DNA from: Verrucomicrobiota bacterium
GTDB lineage: Bacteria; Verrucomicrobiota; Verrucomicrobiia; Opitutales; Opitutaceae
Length of the DNA: 32,402 nt
Assembly: GCA_025352985.1 (NCBI GenBank)
Contig: JANXRL010000195.1
Location: 1-32,402, forward strand
Direction of reading: 5' to 3'
In this document: piece after piece, positions 25,258-32,402 of the stretch
Layout: each line of letters opens with the position of its first letter
Position numbering within the stretch: the stretch's first letter is position 1
Made by a program: the position numbers and the translations under genes
Notes under the pieces: model-generated
Seen by the model: only the letters and a program-made list of their open reading frames with translations
What the model was told of the DNA's origin: nothing
Database searches by the model: none

Positions 25258-26775
25258 TCACTTCAGCTTGATCTTAAAGACGACGGCGTGCTCGCAGGGC
25301 CATTCCTTGAGCGGCTGGATGGTGATACCTTCCCACTCGGACTTGTATTGGATTTTTTCACGGCTGCCGAGCAGTTCGATGGACGAGAAGCCGGGGCCAA
25401 GACGGCCCAGTGATTTGATCGTCAGCGGACCTTGCGGTATTCCGCATACGATGACGTAGAGCACATCGCCTTTGGTCGTGAAGCGCACGTCCTGCCAGGT
25501 GAGTGGCTTTTTTAGCTCGTTCATGTGTCTGGTTTCGGGGCGTTGCGTCGGGCCCTCGCCAAAAAGCAGCCAAGGGCGCGTGCCGAAGATGGCCTCGCCG
25601 TTGATCGGCATCCATTTCGCCAGCTCGGCGAGCACGACTTCACATTCGGGAAACAGAGTGCCGTCGCCGTTTTGGGGGAGATTGAGCAACAGGTTGCCGT
25701 TCTTGCTCACCGCATCGGCGAGCGTGTGGATGACGGTGTCCGCATCCTTAGTCACGGAAGCCCCGTCCACGTGGGGTCCACCGAGATAAAACCAGCCTGC
25801 CAGCGAAGTGTCGTCCTGCCAGGTCCGCGCTTGGATCGTGGTGGCCACGCCCCGCTCAAAGTCGCGCACAAATGAGCCGGCTTTGACATTGACCACCGCC
25901 TCCACCTTGCCGCCGTGCGCCCGGGCATTGGCTTCGAGATAATGCGCGATCAGGCGCGTGCCATACGGCGCATGAGGGATGCCTCCGTCAAAATAGAGGA
26001 GGTCGGGCTGATATTTATCCACCAACTCGGTGTGCCGCTTGAGCCAGAGTTCTTTCCATGCGGTGGGCGGCGGGTCTTTGGGGCCGGCGGGATGGTTATA
26101 GAGTTCCTGCGGGTCGAGCCCGTCCCACCACTGGCCCTTGCCATCGGCCTTGGTGAGGCGTCCGTCGTAGGGCACGCCGGCCAGCGGGCCGCTCTTGTCG
26201 GCCCCTTGCGCGCCAAACATATAGTTCCAACCGCGTTCATCTGCGTGGCTAGATACGCCGAAGCGCAGACCGGCTTTCACCGTCGCCGCCCGCCACAGGC
26301 CGACGATGTCTTTGTGCGGACCGACGCGCACGGAATTCCACTCATGGTAGGTGGAGTCGAAGCAGTCGAAATTATCGTGATGGGTCGCCAGCGCGACGAA
26401 GTATTTTGCGCCCGCCGCCTTGTATTTCGCCATGAGCGCGTCGGGGTCGAATTTTTCGGCCTTCCACGAGTTGATCACATCCTTGTAGCCGAATTTGGAG
26501 GGATGCCCGTAGTGGTCCAAGTGCCACTGATACTCGGAAGAACCCTGCACATAAAGATCATGGGCGTAACCGTTGAAAATACCAGGTGTCGACTGAGGTC
26601 CCCAGTGTGACCAGATGCCGAACTTGGCGTCGCGAAACCACTCGGGGCATTCGTAGTCCGGCAGCACTTCGCCGGCCTTAGTGCGGTCCGCAACCGCCGG
26701 CGGCGCGGCGTGCAGGCAGGTTTGCAAGATCGCGAAGGACACTATCAACACATGGATCGATTTCATAAACTTCAT
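25258..26775 (-). CDS. GH29 alpha-L-fucosidase, secreted
   Basis: A 505-residue enzyme from the ATG at 26775; another ATG three codons on (26766) is also possible. The signal peptide is SIHVLIVSFAILQTCLHAA. The GH29 barrel shows CPEWFRDAKFGIWSHWGPQ (~45-62), HYGHPSKFGYKD, ATHHDNFDCFDS and QPDLLYFDGG with nucleophile Asp263. SKNGNLLLNLP and the C-terminal beta domain (FGTRPWLLFGEGP ... AVVFKIKL) follow. An insert GQWWDGLDPQELY is shared almost word for word with the GH29 at 28594, and a 32-bp DNA run is identical between them. This points to duplication inside the cluster. It is fourth in the minus-strand operon, starting 67 bases after the previous stop, with the GH27 gene next. It would release alpha-L-fucose from a specific linkage; linkage is unknown. 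Confidence 0.92.
   Translation of the reverse strand: MKFMKSIHVLIVSFAILQTCLHAAPPAVADRTKAGEVLPDYECPEWFRDAKFGIWSHWGPQSTPGIFNGYAHDLYVQGSSEYQWHLDHYGHPSKFGYKDVINSWKAEKFDPDALMAKYKAAGAKYFVALATHHDNFDCFDSTYHEWNSVRVGPHKDIVGLWRAATVKAGLRFGVSSHADERGWNYMFGAQGADKSGPLAGVPYDGRLTKADGKGQWWDGLDPQELYNHPAGPKDPPPTAWKELWLKRHTELVDKYQPDLLYFDGGIPHAPYGTRLIAHYLEANARAHGGKVEAVVNVKAGSFVRDFERGVATTIQARTWQDDTSLAGWFYLGGPHVDGASVTKDADTVIHTLADAVSKNGNLLLNLPQNGDGTLFPECEVVLAELAKWMPINGEAIFGTRPWLLFGEGPTQRPETRHMNELKKPLTWQDVRFTTKGDVLYVIVCGIPQGPLTIKSLGRLGPGFSSIELLGSREKIQYKSEWEGITIQPLKEWPCEHAVVFKIKLK
26160..26191. repeat. Identical 32-bp block shared by two GH29 genes (copy in the 25258 gene)
   Basis: Matches 29574-29605 exactly, covering codons for the GPLAGVPYDG stretch in both paralogues. 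It supports duplication or gene conversion between the two fucosidase genes. Confidence 0.6.
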
Positions 26776-26842
26776 CAAAGTAATGGGGAGAGGGAAAGGT
26801 TGGGTGGACTATTTGGCCGACTTGCTACGGTAAGCTTAAAAC

Positions 26843-28588
26843 TTACTGCATGGGCTCCAGCCAGAGCCGACGAAGATCGGGACCGCCGCGCCAGCCGTCC
26901 TTGAGGGCTTTGAGCTGGAGCGTCGTTTCCTTCGCAGGGAACTCGAGGACGCCGAGCTCGACCGTCTTCCAAACCACAGGTCCGCCCGTCGCGGCCACCT
27001 CGACGGGGACGACGGGTTTTTGCTTCACGTTGAGCGTGAGCTTGGCGGGAAACTCGGCGGCGACCTCGGCGGTCACGCGCCAGCGGCCGGCCTTGGGCAC
27101 ACGCACCGTATATTCTAGCGACCAGCCGGCGTCTTTCCAGTTGGTGAGAGTGGCGCCGGCATCGGCACCGACCAACGCGAAGTTACCGTCGGCGCCGCCA
27201 TGCAGGTCGGCGTCGATCACGCCATTTTCAATGCGGCCGTCGGCGCCGGGAAGGTTGTAAGCAACCTGGGTGACGGTGATCGCGCCGGGGAACTCCAGGC
27301 GGACGACGGAGATGTCCGCATCGGGGGCGGCGGCGGGGAGTGTGACGACGAGACCCTCGGCGGTGTGCTCGGCGGACACGGCGGCGCCGGTGGCGAGGAG
27401 CGCGCCTTTCGCCGGCGTTTCGGCGAGCGTGGGCAGGAGGATTTTTCCTTCAGCGGGCCAGTCCCACACGTGCAGGTAGAGCGTGGTGGCGCCGGTGGCG
27501 GTCCGCTTTTGCGTGATGCGGCCCCACGACAGGCGGCGCGGGAACGGGCTGGCGTCGGTCGCGTAGATCGCCTCGCCGTTCACCTTCATCCAGCGGCCCA
27601 CGGCCTGAAGGCGCTCGACGCTCGCGGGCGGAATCTGGCCGGAGGCGTCGGGGCCCACGTTGAGGAGAAAGTTGCCACCCTTGCTGGAGATGTCAGAGAG
27701 GTTCTGGAGCAACTGGCGCACGCTCTTCCAGTTCGTGTCCTTGGTCTTGTAGCCCCACGTGCCGTTCATGGTCATGCAGACTTCGAAGAGTTCGCCGGGA
27801 TAGCCGCGCGGCGGGATGTGCTGCTCGGGCGACTTGGTGTCGCCGCTGAAGCCTTTTCCGAGGCGGTTGTTGCTTATGATGTTTGGCGCGAGTTCGGCGA
27901 GGGCGTCGGCAAACGGCTTCACACGCTCGGGCGTCATCGCAACAGGCGTGTCCCACCAGATGATGTCGGGGTGGTAGCGGGAAAGAATCTCGCGGACCTG
28001 CGGGACGGCGACGTTCTTGAGATAGGTGTCGTAGTCGCCGAGTTGCACGGGGTCCCAGCGCTTGGCATCGCCATAGTTTCCCCCGCCGGGATTCGTCCAG
28101 TCCTGAGACTGCGAGTAGTAGGTGCCGAACCGGAGCCCCTCGGCGCGCACGGCGGCGGCGAGCGGCGCGAGCAAGTCGCGGCCGGCGGCGGTGGCCTTCA
28201 CAACGTTCCAATCGCTCGCGGCGGAATCATAAAGCGCGAGGCCGTCGTGGTGCTTCGCGGTGATGACGACGTATTTCATGCCGGCCTCGCGGGCGAGCGC
28301 GGCCCACGCCTTGGGGTCGTAATGGTCGGCGGTGAACTTGGGGCCGAGCGCCTTGTAGTCGGCGATGGGAATCGAAGCGATGCGCAGCAGCCACTCGCCG
28401 CCCTGGGTGTAGTAGTGGCCGTTCCACTCGCCGGCGGGCACGGCGTAGATACCCCAATGGATGAACATACCGAAGCGGGCCTCGCGGAACCACGCGGTGC
28501 GCGCGCCGTCGGCGGCAGGCGTGGCGGCGGTAAGCGACGCGGCAAAAACAAGGCCGACCGCGAGCCAGCCAAAACGAAAAATTTTCAC
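26843..28588 (-). CDS. GH29 alpha-L-fucosidase (divergent type) with C-terminal beta-sandwich domain, secreted
   Basis: A 581-residue enzyme from a GTG at 28588. The signal peptide is FGWLAVGLVFAASLTAA. The barrel has WFREARFGMFIHWGIYAVPAGEW (~33-55), AKHHDGLALYDS (~111-122) and HPDIIWWDTP with nucleophile Asp213. GKGGNFLLNVGP-type text around 330 follows. This is the canonical GH29 pattern, clearly different from the three other fucosidases in the window. The last ~120 residues (from about AITVTQVAYNLP) form a galactose-binding-like beta-sandwich, perhaps a CBM6/35-type module (WSLEYTVRVPKAGRWRVTAEV). Its start lies 5 bases after the stop of the upstream GH29, so translation is probably coupled. 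Different GH29 types side by side suggest cleavage of different fucosyl linkages. Confidence 0.9.
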   Translation of the reverse strand: MKIFRFGWLAVGLVFAASLTAATPAADGARTAWFREARFGMFIHWGIYAVPAGEWNGHYYTQGGEWLLRIASIPIADYKALGPKFTADHYDPKAWAALAREAGMKYVVITAKHHDGLALYDSAASDWNVVKATAAGRDLLAPLAAAVRAEGLRFGTYYSQSQDWTNPGGGNYGDAKRWDPVQLGDYDTYLKNVAVPQVREILSRYHPDIIWWDTPVAMTPERVKPFADALAELAPNIISNNRLGKGFSGDTKSPEQHIPPRGYPGELFEVCMTMNGTWGYKTKDTNWKSVRQLLQNLSDISSKGGNFLLNVGPDASGQIPPASVERLQAVGRWMKVNGEAIYATDASPFPRRLSWGRITQKRTATGATTLYLHVWDWPAEGKILLPTLAETPAKGALLATGAAVSAEHTAEGLVVTLPAAAPDADISVVRLEFPGAITVTQVAYNLPGADGRIENGVIDADLHGGADGNFALVGADAGATLTNWKDAGWSLEYTVRVPKAGRWRVTAEVAAEFPAKLTLNVKQKPVVPVEVAATGGPVVWKTVELGVLEFPAKETTLQLKALKDGWRGGPDLRRLWLEPMQ

Positions 28589-28593
28589 GGGGA

Positions 28594-30252
28594 TTACTGA
28601 ATTTTAAGAATGATCGCGGCGTCGGCGTAAGGGCCGGGTTTCTGCGCGGGCAAGGCGAGATGCAGACCCGCAGGATCGCGGGTGACGCCGATTTTTCCGG
28701 TGGAGCCGAGCAGCGTCACGGACGTGATCTCAGCCGCATACAAGGGGCTGCCGCCGGCAAGCGACATGAGCGAAACCTGGCCGTCGGCAGGCCAGCCCAA
28801 AACAATCGCGTAGAGCGTGCGGCCGTCTTTGGAAGCGGTGTAGCGGATGTCCTGCGCTCCCAGCGGACGGACTTTCTTTTCGATGACTTCGCCGGTGCCG
28901 AGGTGGACGGCGGCGTCTTCGGTGACCGGGCCTTCGCCAAAGACTTTCCAAGGGCGTGTGGCGTAGATGCCTTCGCCGTTGACCGTCATCCAAGCCCCCA
29001 TGTCTTCAAGGAACTGGATTTCGTGGACGTCGATGGTGCCGTCGCTGGCCACTGGGACGCTCAACATCAGGTTGCCGTTTTTACTCACGATATCAGCCAA
29101 CATGCGGATGACTTCGGGAGCTTTTTTGTAGCCGTCGCGGGCGGCGATTGCCTTGCTGTAATGCCATTGGCCGATGCACGTATCCGTCTGCCAAGGCTCG
29201 GGCAGAATTTCGTCGGCGCCGCCGCGCTCGATGTCGAAGAGGAGTGATTTGCGGCGGTCGAGGCTGAGTTTTTTGGCGGCGATGAGCGCCTCCAGTTTGC
29301 CGCCATGTTGATCCATGTTGGTGTTATAAAGATGGGCGGCAATGCGGAGGCCGATGGTGGGATCGTCGTTGTAGAGCGGCAGACCGCGGCTGATGTCGTC
29401 ATCGAAATAAACCATGTCGGGGTGGTATTTGTTGATGAGGTCCATCGTGCGGTTGAAGAACTTCAACATGTAGGGCGCGCTGGGCTTGTCCTTGGGGCCG
29501 TGGTTCTGGGCGTAGAGGTCCTGCGGATCGAGGCCGTCCCACCATTTGCCTTTGCCGTCGGCGGCGGTGAGGTGTCCGTCGTAGGGCACGCCGGCCAGCG
29601 GGCCGTCTTTATCGGAGTGGAGTGTCCCGTCATTCCAGCCCCAGGCGCGGGCGGCGTGGACGCTGACGCCGAAGCGCAAACCGGCTTCGCGCGTGGCTTT
29701 TTCCCAGCCGGCGATCAGGTCTTTTTTGGGGCCGAGGTTCACGGAGTTCCATGTCTGGTATTTGCTGTCCCACGTATCCATGTTGTCATGGTGGTTGGCC
29801 AGGGCCATGAAGTATTTCGCACCGGCTTTTTTGTAGAGGCCGAGGAGTTTGGCGGGGTCCCAGTTTTCGGCTTTCCACAGCGGGATGATGTCTTTGAAGC
29901 CGAAAACCGAGGGATGGCCATAGTGGGCGACGTGGTAGGCGTAGGCGGCGTTGGGCTCCCCTTTTTTGTTGTATTGGGAATACATGTTCCGCGCATACCA
30001 GTCGCCCTCTTCCGGCTGGCACTGCGGCCCCCAGTGCGCCCAGATGCCGAACTTCGCGTCGCGGAACCACTCGGGGAATTGATACTGCGAGAGCGATTCC
30101 CACGAGGGCGCGAACTTGCCGGGAGCGGTGGGCTCCGTGTTGGTGAACGCCTTTTCGGCGAGGGTGGGCGCGTAGGCGGCCGGAGCCGCGCGTAGCGGCC
30201 CACACATTCCGGCGAGTAACACGGGGGCTAACAGCGTGACGGGGATTTTCAT
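28594..30252 (-). CDS. GH29 alpha-L-fucosidase, secreted
   Basis: A 552-residue enzyme with a signal peptide (IPVTLLAPVLLAGMCGPLRAA, cleavage near 23). It has the same architecture as the GH29 genes at 20444 and 25258: FPEWFRDAKFGIWAHWGPQ (~59-77), HYGHPSVFGFKD, ANHHDNMDTWDS (~152-163), HPDMVYFDDD with nucleophile Asp284, SKNGNLMLSVP, then ATRPWKVFGEGP and a C-terminal beta domain. The insert GKWWDGLDPQDLY is shared with the 25258 gene. It is second in the minus-strand operon, 36 bases after the lyase-like gene and 5 bases before the next GH29. It would remove alpha-L-fucose; a separate linkage preference from its paralogues is inferred from retention of all copies. Confidence 0.92.
   Translation of the reverse strand: MKIPVTLLAPVLLAGMCGPLRAAPAAYAPTLAEKAFTNTEPTAPGKFAPSWESLSQYQFPEWFRDAKFGIWAHWGPQCQPEEGDWYARNMYSQYNKKGEPNAAYAYHVAHYGHPSVFGFKDIIPLWKAENWDPAKLLGLYKKAGAKYFMALANHHDNMDTWDSKYQTWNSVNLGPKKDLIAGWEKATREAGLRFGVSVHAARAWGWNDGTLHSDKDGPLAGVPYDGHLTAADGKGKWWDGLDPQDLYAQNHGPKDKPSAPYMLKFFNRTMDLINKYHPDMVYFDDDISRGLPLYNDDPTIGLRIAAHLYNTNMDQHGGKLEALIAAKKLSLDRRKSLLFDIERGGADEILPEPWQTDTCIGQWHYSKAIAARDGYKKAPEVIRMLADIVSKNGNLMLSVPVASDGTIDVHEIQFLEDMGAWMTVNGEGIYATRPWKVFGEGPVTEDAAVHLGTGEVIEKKVRPLGAQDIRYTASKDGRTLYAIVLGWPADGQVSLMSLAGGSPLYAAEITSVTLLGSTGKIGVTRDPAGLHLALPAQKPGPYADAAIILKIQ
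29574..29605. repeat. Identical 32-bp block shared by two GH29 genes (copy in the 28594 gene)
   Basis: Partner of 26160-26191, in the same orientation and the same codon register. The flanking DNA diverges quickly on one side and stays similar on the other. Confidence 0.6.
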
Positions 30253-30288
30253 GGGCGAGAGGCGGAGGGCTAAAATCGAGCCGGGCGA

Positions 30289-32402
30289 TCAGTTGTTGGG
30301 ATTGGTTTTAAGGATGGTTTTGGCGCCGCGCTGAATTTCGATCTGGGTGCGCCCATCCGAGCCCTGCGTGAAGGAGAAAACGTCGGTCTGGTCTTTCCAG
30401 GCGACGGCGGCGGTCTGCGCGGCACGGTCGAAACTCACGCGGGGAATTTCTCCGCCCGCGCGAACGGGGATGAGGAGGACGCGGAAGCGGGCTTCGACCG
30501 CCTGTAGATTGACGGTGAGACGGTCGAAGAACTGGGACGCACCTTTTTTGTCGGCGGGGCCGGCAGGGCGCGTGACTTGGATGAGGGGCAATTTCGCGTC
30601 GCCGCTGGCGTCGAGGCCAAGCGCGCAGACCAGAAGCAACGGTTCGCCCGGCGCGGGCACGACGACAGGCTTGGGCGTGGGATCGGCCGGGACGGGATCG
30701 CCGGCGCGATAAGCGAGTGCGAGCTGGTTGGCGGCGAGCCCGGAGACGTTGGCGAGGCAAACGCCGCCGTTGAGCATGGCGGTCCATTGATAGAGACGCG
30801 ATGCGTCGTCTTTTTTCAGGTCGTCCACGACGAAGCCGTAAGCGTGGGCGCCGCGCACGAGGCCGGTGCTGCGGAAGACGTGGCGCATCGGGTTAAACGG
30901 CGCGCGACTGGTCGGGATGTAATTCGAGTAGGTGTAGTTGCTCCACCACGGACGCATTTTGTAGCGATCGGTGCCGGCCCAGATGCGGAGGTTTTCGGCG
31001 GAGGGTTCCAACTCCCAGCCCATCGCCTTCAACTCGTCGGACCAGACCTGCGGCGGCTGGGTGAGCCAACGCCACGAGTAGGCGTAGGTGAGGTCGGCGG
31101 AACCGACGGCGGCGAGCGGCGTGGAAGTCGCGCCGAGGTAGGTGGCGGCGCCGTTGTAACCGAGGATTCCGGAAGAGGGGAACCCCGGCACCGGATACGG
31201 CTCGGATTTGCCGTCAACCTGAACGAGATCGTAGAAATTGCCGCTGTATTCCTGGGAAAACGGCGACTGCGTGAACCAGTCCACGCCGAGCGCCGAGAAG
31301 TGGAACATGCCCGCGTCGGCATGATGGTGACCCGCGCCGAGATAGTGGTGCGGACGCACGTAGAGGTTCATCCACACGGCGTCGGGCGTGCGGTCGCTGT
31401 AGCTGGAAAATACGCCTTGAGTGGGGGCGTTAAAATCAAGCGGCAGGTTCAGGTCGGCGCGTGTGGTGGGCACGGTGTCGCCGTCGTAGAGGATACCTCG
31501 AACGAAACCTGGATAGGTGACACTGGGCAGGCGCAGGCGCGAGCGCGAGGCGACGGTCTGCGCGTAATTCTCCAGTGGGAAATCGGCGCGCGGCCAGGCG
31601 CGATGATACTCGTCGGTGTCTTGGCCCGGCTCGCTGATGGCCTTGGTGACGAGGTAGTCGGGACGGCGGTCGCCGGGGAAAAAGCCTTTGAGCTCGCTGG
31701 TGAGCTGGAGCGAAAATTCCTGGCGGCTATAAGGGGAGTATTGCGTGCCGCTGTTGACGATGACGCGACCGGAGGGCGAGGTCATCTGGATCTGGCCGTC
31801 GAGGAGTTTGCGCCAATGAGGATGGCCGAAGAGGTTTTCGCCGCGCCGGGCGAGCGTGGTCATCGACAGTAAAATAAACTGGAAGCTGCCGGGCGTCTTG
31901 CCGTCGCTTTCGAAAACGACGCCGGAATCGTCGATGCCCCAGTCGCAGAAAGCGCGCACGCTCTCGGCGCCGGACGCGGACGCCTCGGGGTCGAAGCCGG
32001 GCAGCCCCTCGATGGCGGTGACGGCGAGGTAGTGCGGGAGGTCCCAGCCCATCCAGTTGACGTCGCGGAAACGCACGGGCGCATCCTGCCCGTAGCTGCG
32101 GCGGCCGTAGGTGGCCTTGGCGATGACGCGGCGCATGGTTTCCTTCTGGTCGGCGGTCATCCATTTGCCGGAGAAGTCGAGCGAGAGCGCGAGGTTCATG
32201 TGGGCGACGAGGCCATGGATGTTGCGCCAGTGGGTGGAGGCGCCGGCGCCGTTGAGATTAACGACCGTGCCGGTTGCGTCCTTCGTGGAGGAGCCGAATT
32301 CGGAATCGCTGATGCGCAGCCATTCGTCGATGAGCGGCTCGCGGAGCTTATAGTAGTTGGCCACGGCGGCGGCGACCTGGCGACCGCGGGCTTCGTCGCC
32401 GG
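30289..32402 (-). CDS. Heparinase II/III-like polysaccharide lyase family protein (5' truncated by window)
   Basis: The frame is open to the window edge (residues GDEARGRQV precede the first in-frame GTG at 32364), so at least 704 C-terminal residues are seen and the signal peptide would lie outside. The first ~270 visible residues are helical, like the alpha/alpha-toroid of this fold (NLNGAGASTHWRNIHGLVAH, WMGWDLPHYLAVTAIEG). The beta-sandwich part carries YLGAGHHHADAGMFHF, the His-rich motif of the heparinase II/III C-terminal domain, then DWFTQSPFSQEYSGNFYD. Family members cleave uronic-acid polysaccharides by beta-elimination. The substrate here is unknown, and a uronate-containing pectic or hemicellulosic backbone would fit the neighbours. 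It is the first visible gene of the fucosidase operon, 36 bases before the next start. Confidence 0.75.
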   Translation of the reverse strand, partial: GDEARGRQVAAAVANYYKLREPLIDEWLRISDSEFGSSTKDATGTVVNLNGAGASTHWRNIHGLVAHMNLALSLDFSGKWMTADQKETMRRVIAKATYGRRSYGQDAPVRFRDVNWMGWDLPHYLAVTAIEGLPGFDPEASASGAESVRAFCDWGIDDSGVVFESDGKTPGSFQFILLSMTTLARRGENLFGHPHWRKLLDGQIQMTSPSGRVIVNSGTQYSPYSRQEFSLQLTSELKGFFPGDRRPDYLVTKAISEPGQDTDEYHRAWPRADFPLENYAQTVASRSRLRLPSVTYPGFVRGILYDGDTVPTTRADLNLPLDFNAPTQGVFSSYSDRTPDAVWMNLYVRPHHYLGAGHHHADAGMFHFSALGVDWFTQSPFSQEYSGNFYDLVQVDGKSEPYPVPGFPSSGILGYNGAATYLGATSTPLAAVGSADLTYAYSWRWLTQPPQVWSDELKAMGWELEPSAENLRIWAGTDRYKMRPWWSNYTYSNYIPTSRAPFNPMRHVFRSTGLVRGAHAYGFVVDDLKKDDASRLYQWTAMLNGGVCLANVSGLAANQLALAYRAGDPVPADPTPKPVVVPAPGEPLLLVCALGLDASGDAKLPLIQVTRPAGPADKKGASQFFDRLTVNLQAVEARFRVLLIPVRAGGEIPRVSFDRAAQTAAVAWKDQTDVFSFTQGSDGRTQIEIQRGAKTILKTNPNN

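Noticed and set aside
27200-28600. 466-codon frame (+) antisense to a GH29
   Set aside because: Shadow, Gly/Val/Arg-rich without domain; the GH29 on the minus strand is intact.
30577-31872. 431-codon frame (+) antisense to the lyase-like gene
   Set aside because: Shadow of the minus-strand frame, which has the His-rich family motif.
1-32402. Fucoidan utilisation locus
   Set aside because: GH29 and GH141-like genes are reminiscent of marine verrucomicrobial fucoidan loci, but no sulfatase, GH95, GH107 or GH168 is visible, while xylose catabolism and GH43 genes are.
1-32402. CRISPR arrays, tRNA/rRNA genes, transposases, phage genes
   Set aside because: Looked for on both strands; no regularly spaced repeats, tRNA-like cloverleaf sequence or mobile-element protein was recognised.

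Overview
The window is GC-rich (mid-60s percent by eye) and almost entirely coding. It looks like the chromosome of a polysaccharide-degrading Verrucomicrobiota, most likely Opitutaceae. That placement is inference. It rests on a beta-strand-repeat surface protein whose C-terminus (EF-hand-like DPDGDG plus 'LLEYALG', then a terminal beta domain) is typical of that phylum, on the crowd of secreted glycosidases, and on the near absence of Shine-Dalgarno sequences. No rRNA, tRNA, CRISPR array, phage gene or transposase was seen.

Layout. (1) 1-1505 (+): 3' part of a large repeat-type surface protein, followed by a run of hairpins. (2) 1760-5617 (-): AraC-type regulator, xylulokinase, xylose isomerase, a xylose catabolic unit. 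(3) 5765-7294 (+): cytoplasmic-looking GH43, divergent from the regulator; it meets a Gfo/Idh/MocA oxidoreductase (7291-8400, -) tail to tail with overlapping stop codons. (4) 8401-9228: AT-rich non-coding stretch ending in what looks like a decayed gene tail. (5) 9229-19136 (+): tight five-gene operon: acetylesterase, GH35 beta-galactosidase, GH141-like beta-helix enzyme, GH27 alpha-galactosidase, cytoplasmic-looking GH43; closed by a hairpin terminator. (6) 19508-23734: second AraC regulator divergent from a GH29 alpha-L-fucosidase with a strong terminator, then a GH28/GH49-like beta-helix protein. This part has visibly lower GC. (7) 32402-23801 (-): operon of a heparinase II/III-like lyase (5' end outside the window), three GH29 fucosidases and a second GH27 whose signal peptide is out of frame.

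How it fits together. Secreted fucosidases, alpha- and beta-galactosidases, an acetylesterase and beta-helix enzymes would strip a fucose-, galactose- and xylose/arabinose-bearing, O-acetylated plant-type glycan. The two GH43 enzymes without signal peptides would finish imported oligosaccharides, and XylA/XylB would send xylose to the pentose phosphate pathway. Acetylated fucogalactoxyloglucan or a pectic/hemicellulosic side chain fits best. No sulfatase is present, which argues against sulfated fucoidan. No SusC/SusD pair, TonB receptor or other transporter lies in the window. The least described items are the GH28/GH49-like protein, the GH141-like protein, the frameshifted GH27 and the repeat/palindrome pairs around the second AraC gene.
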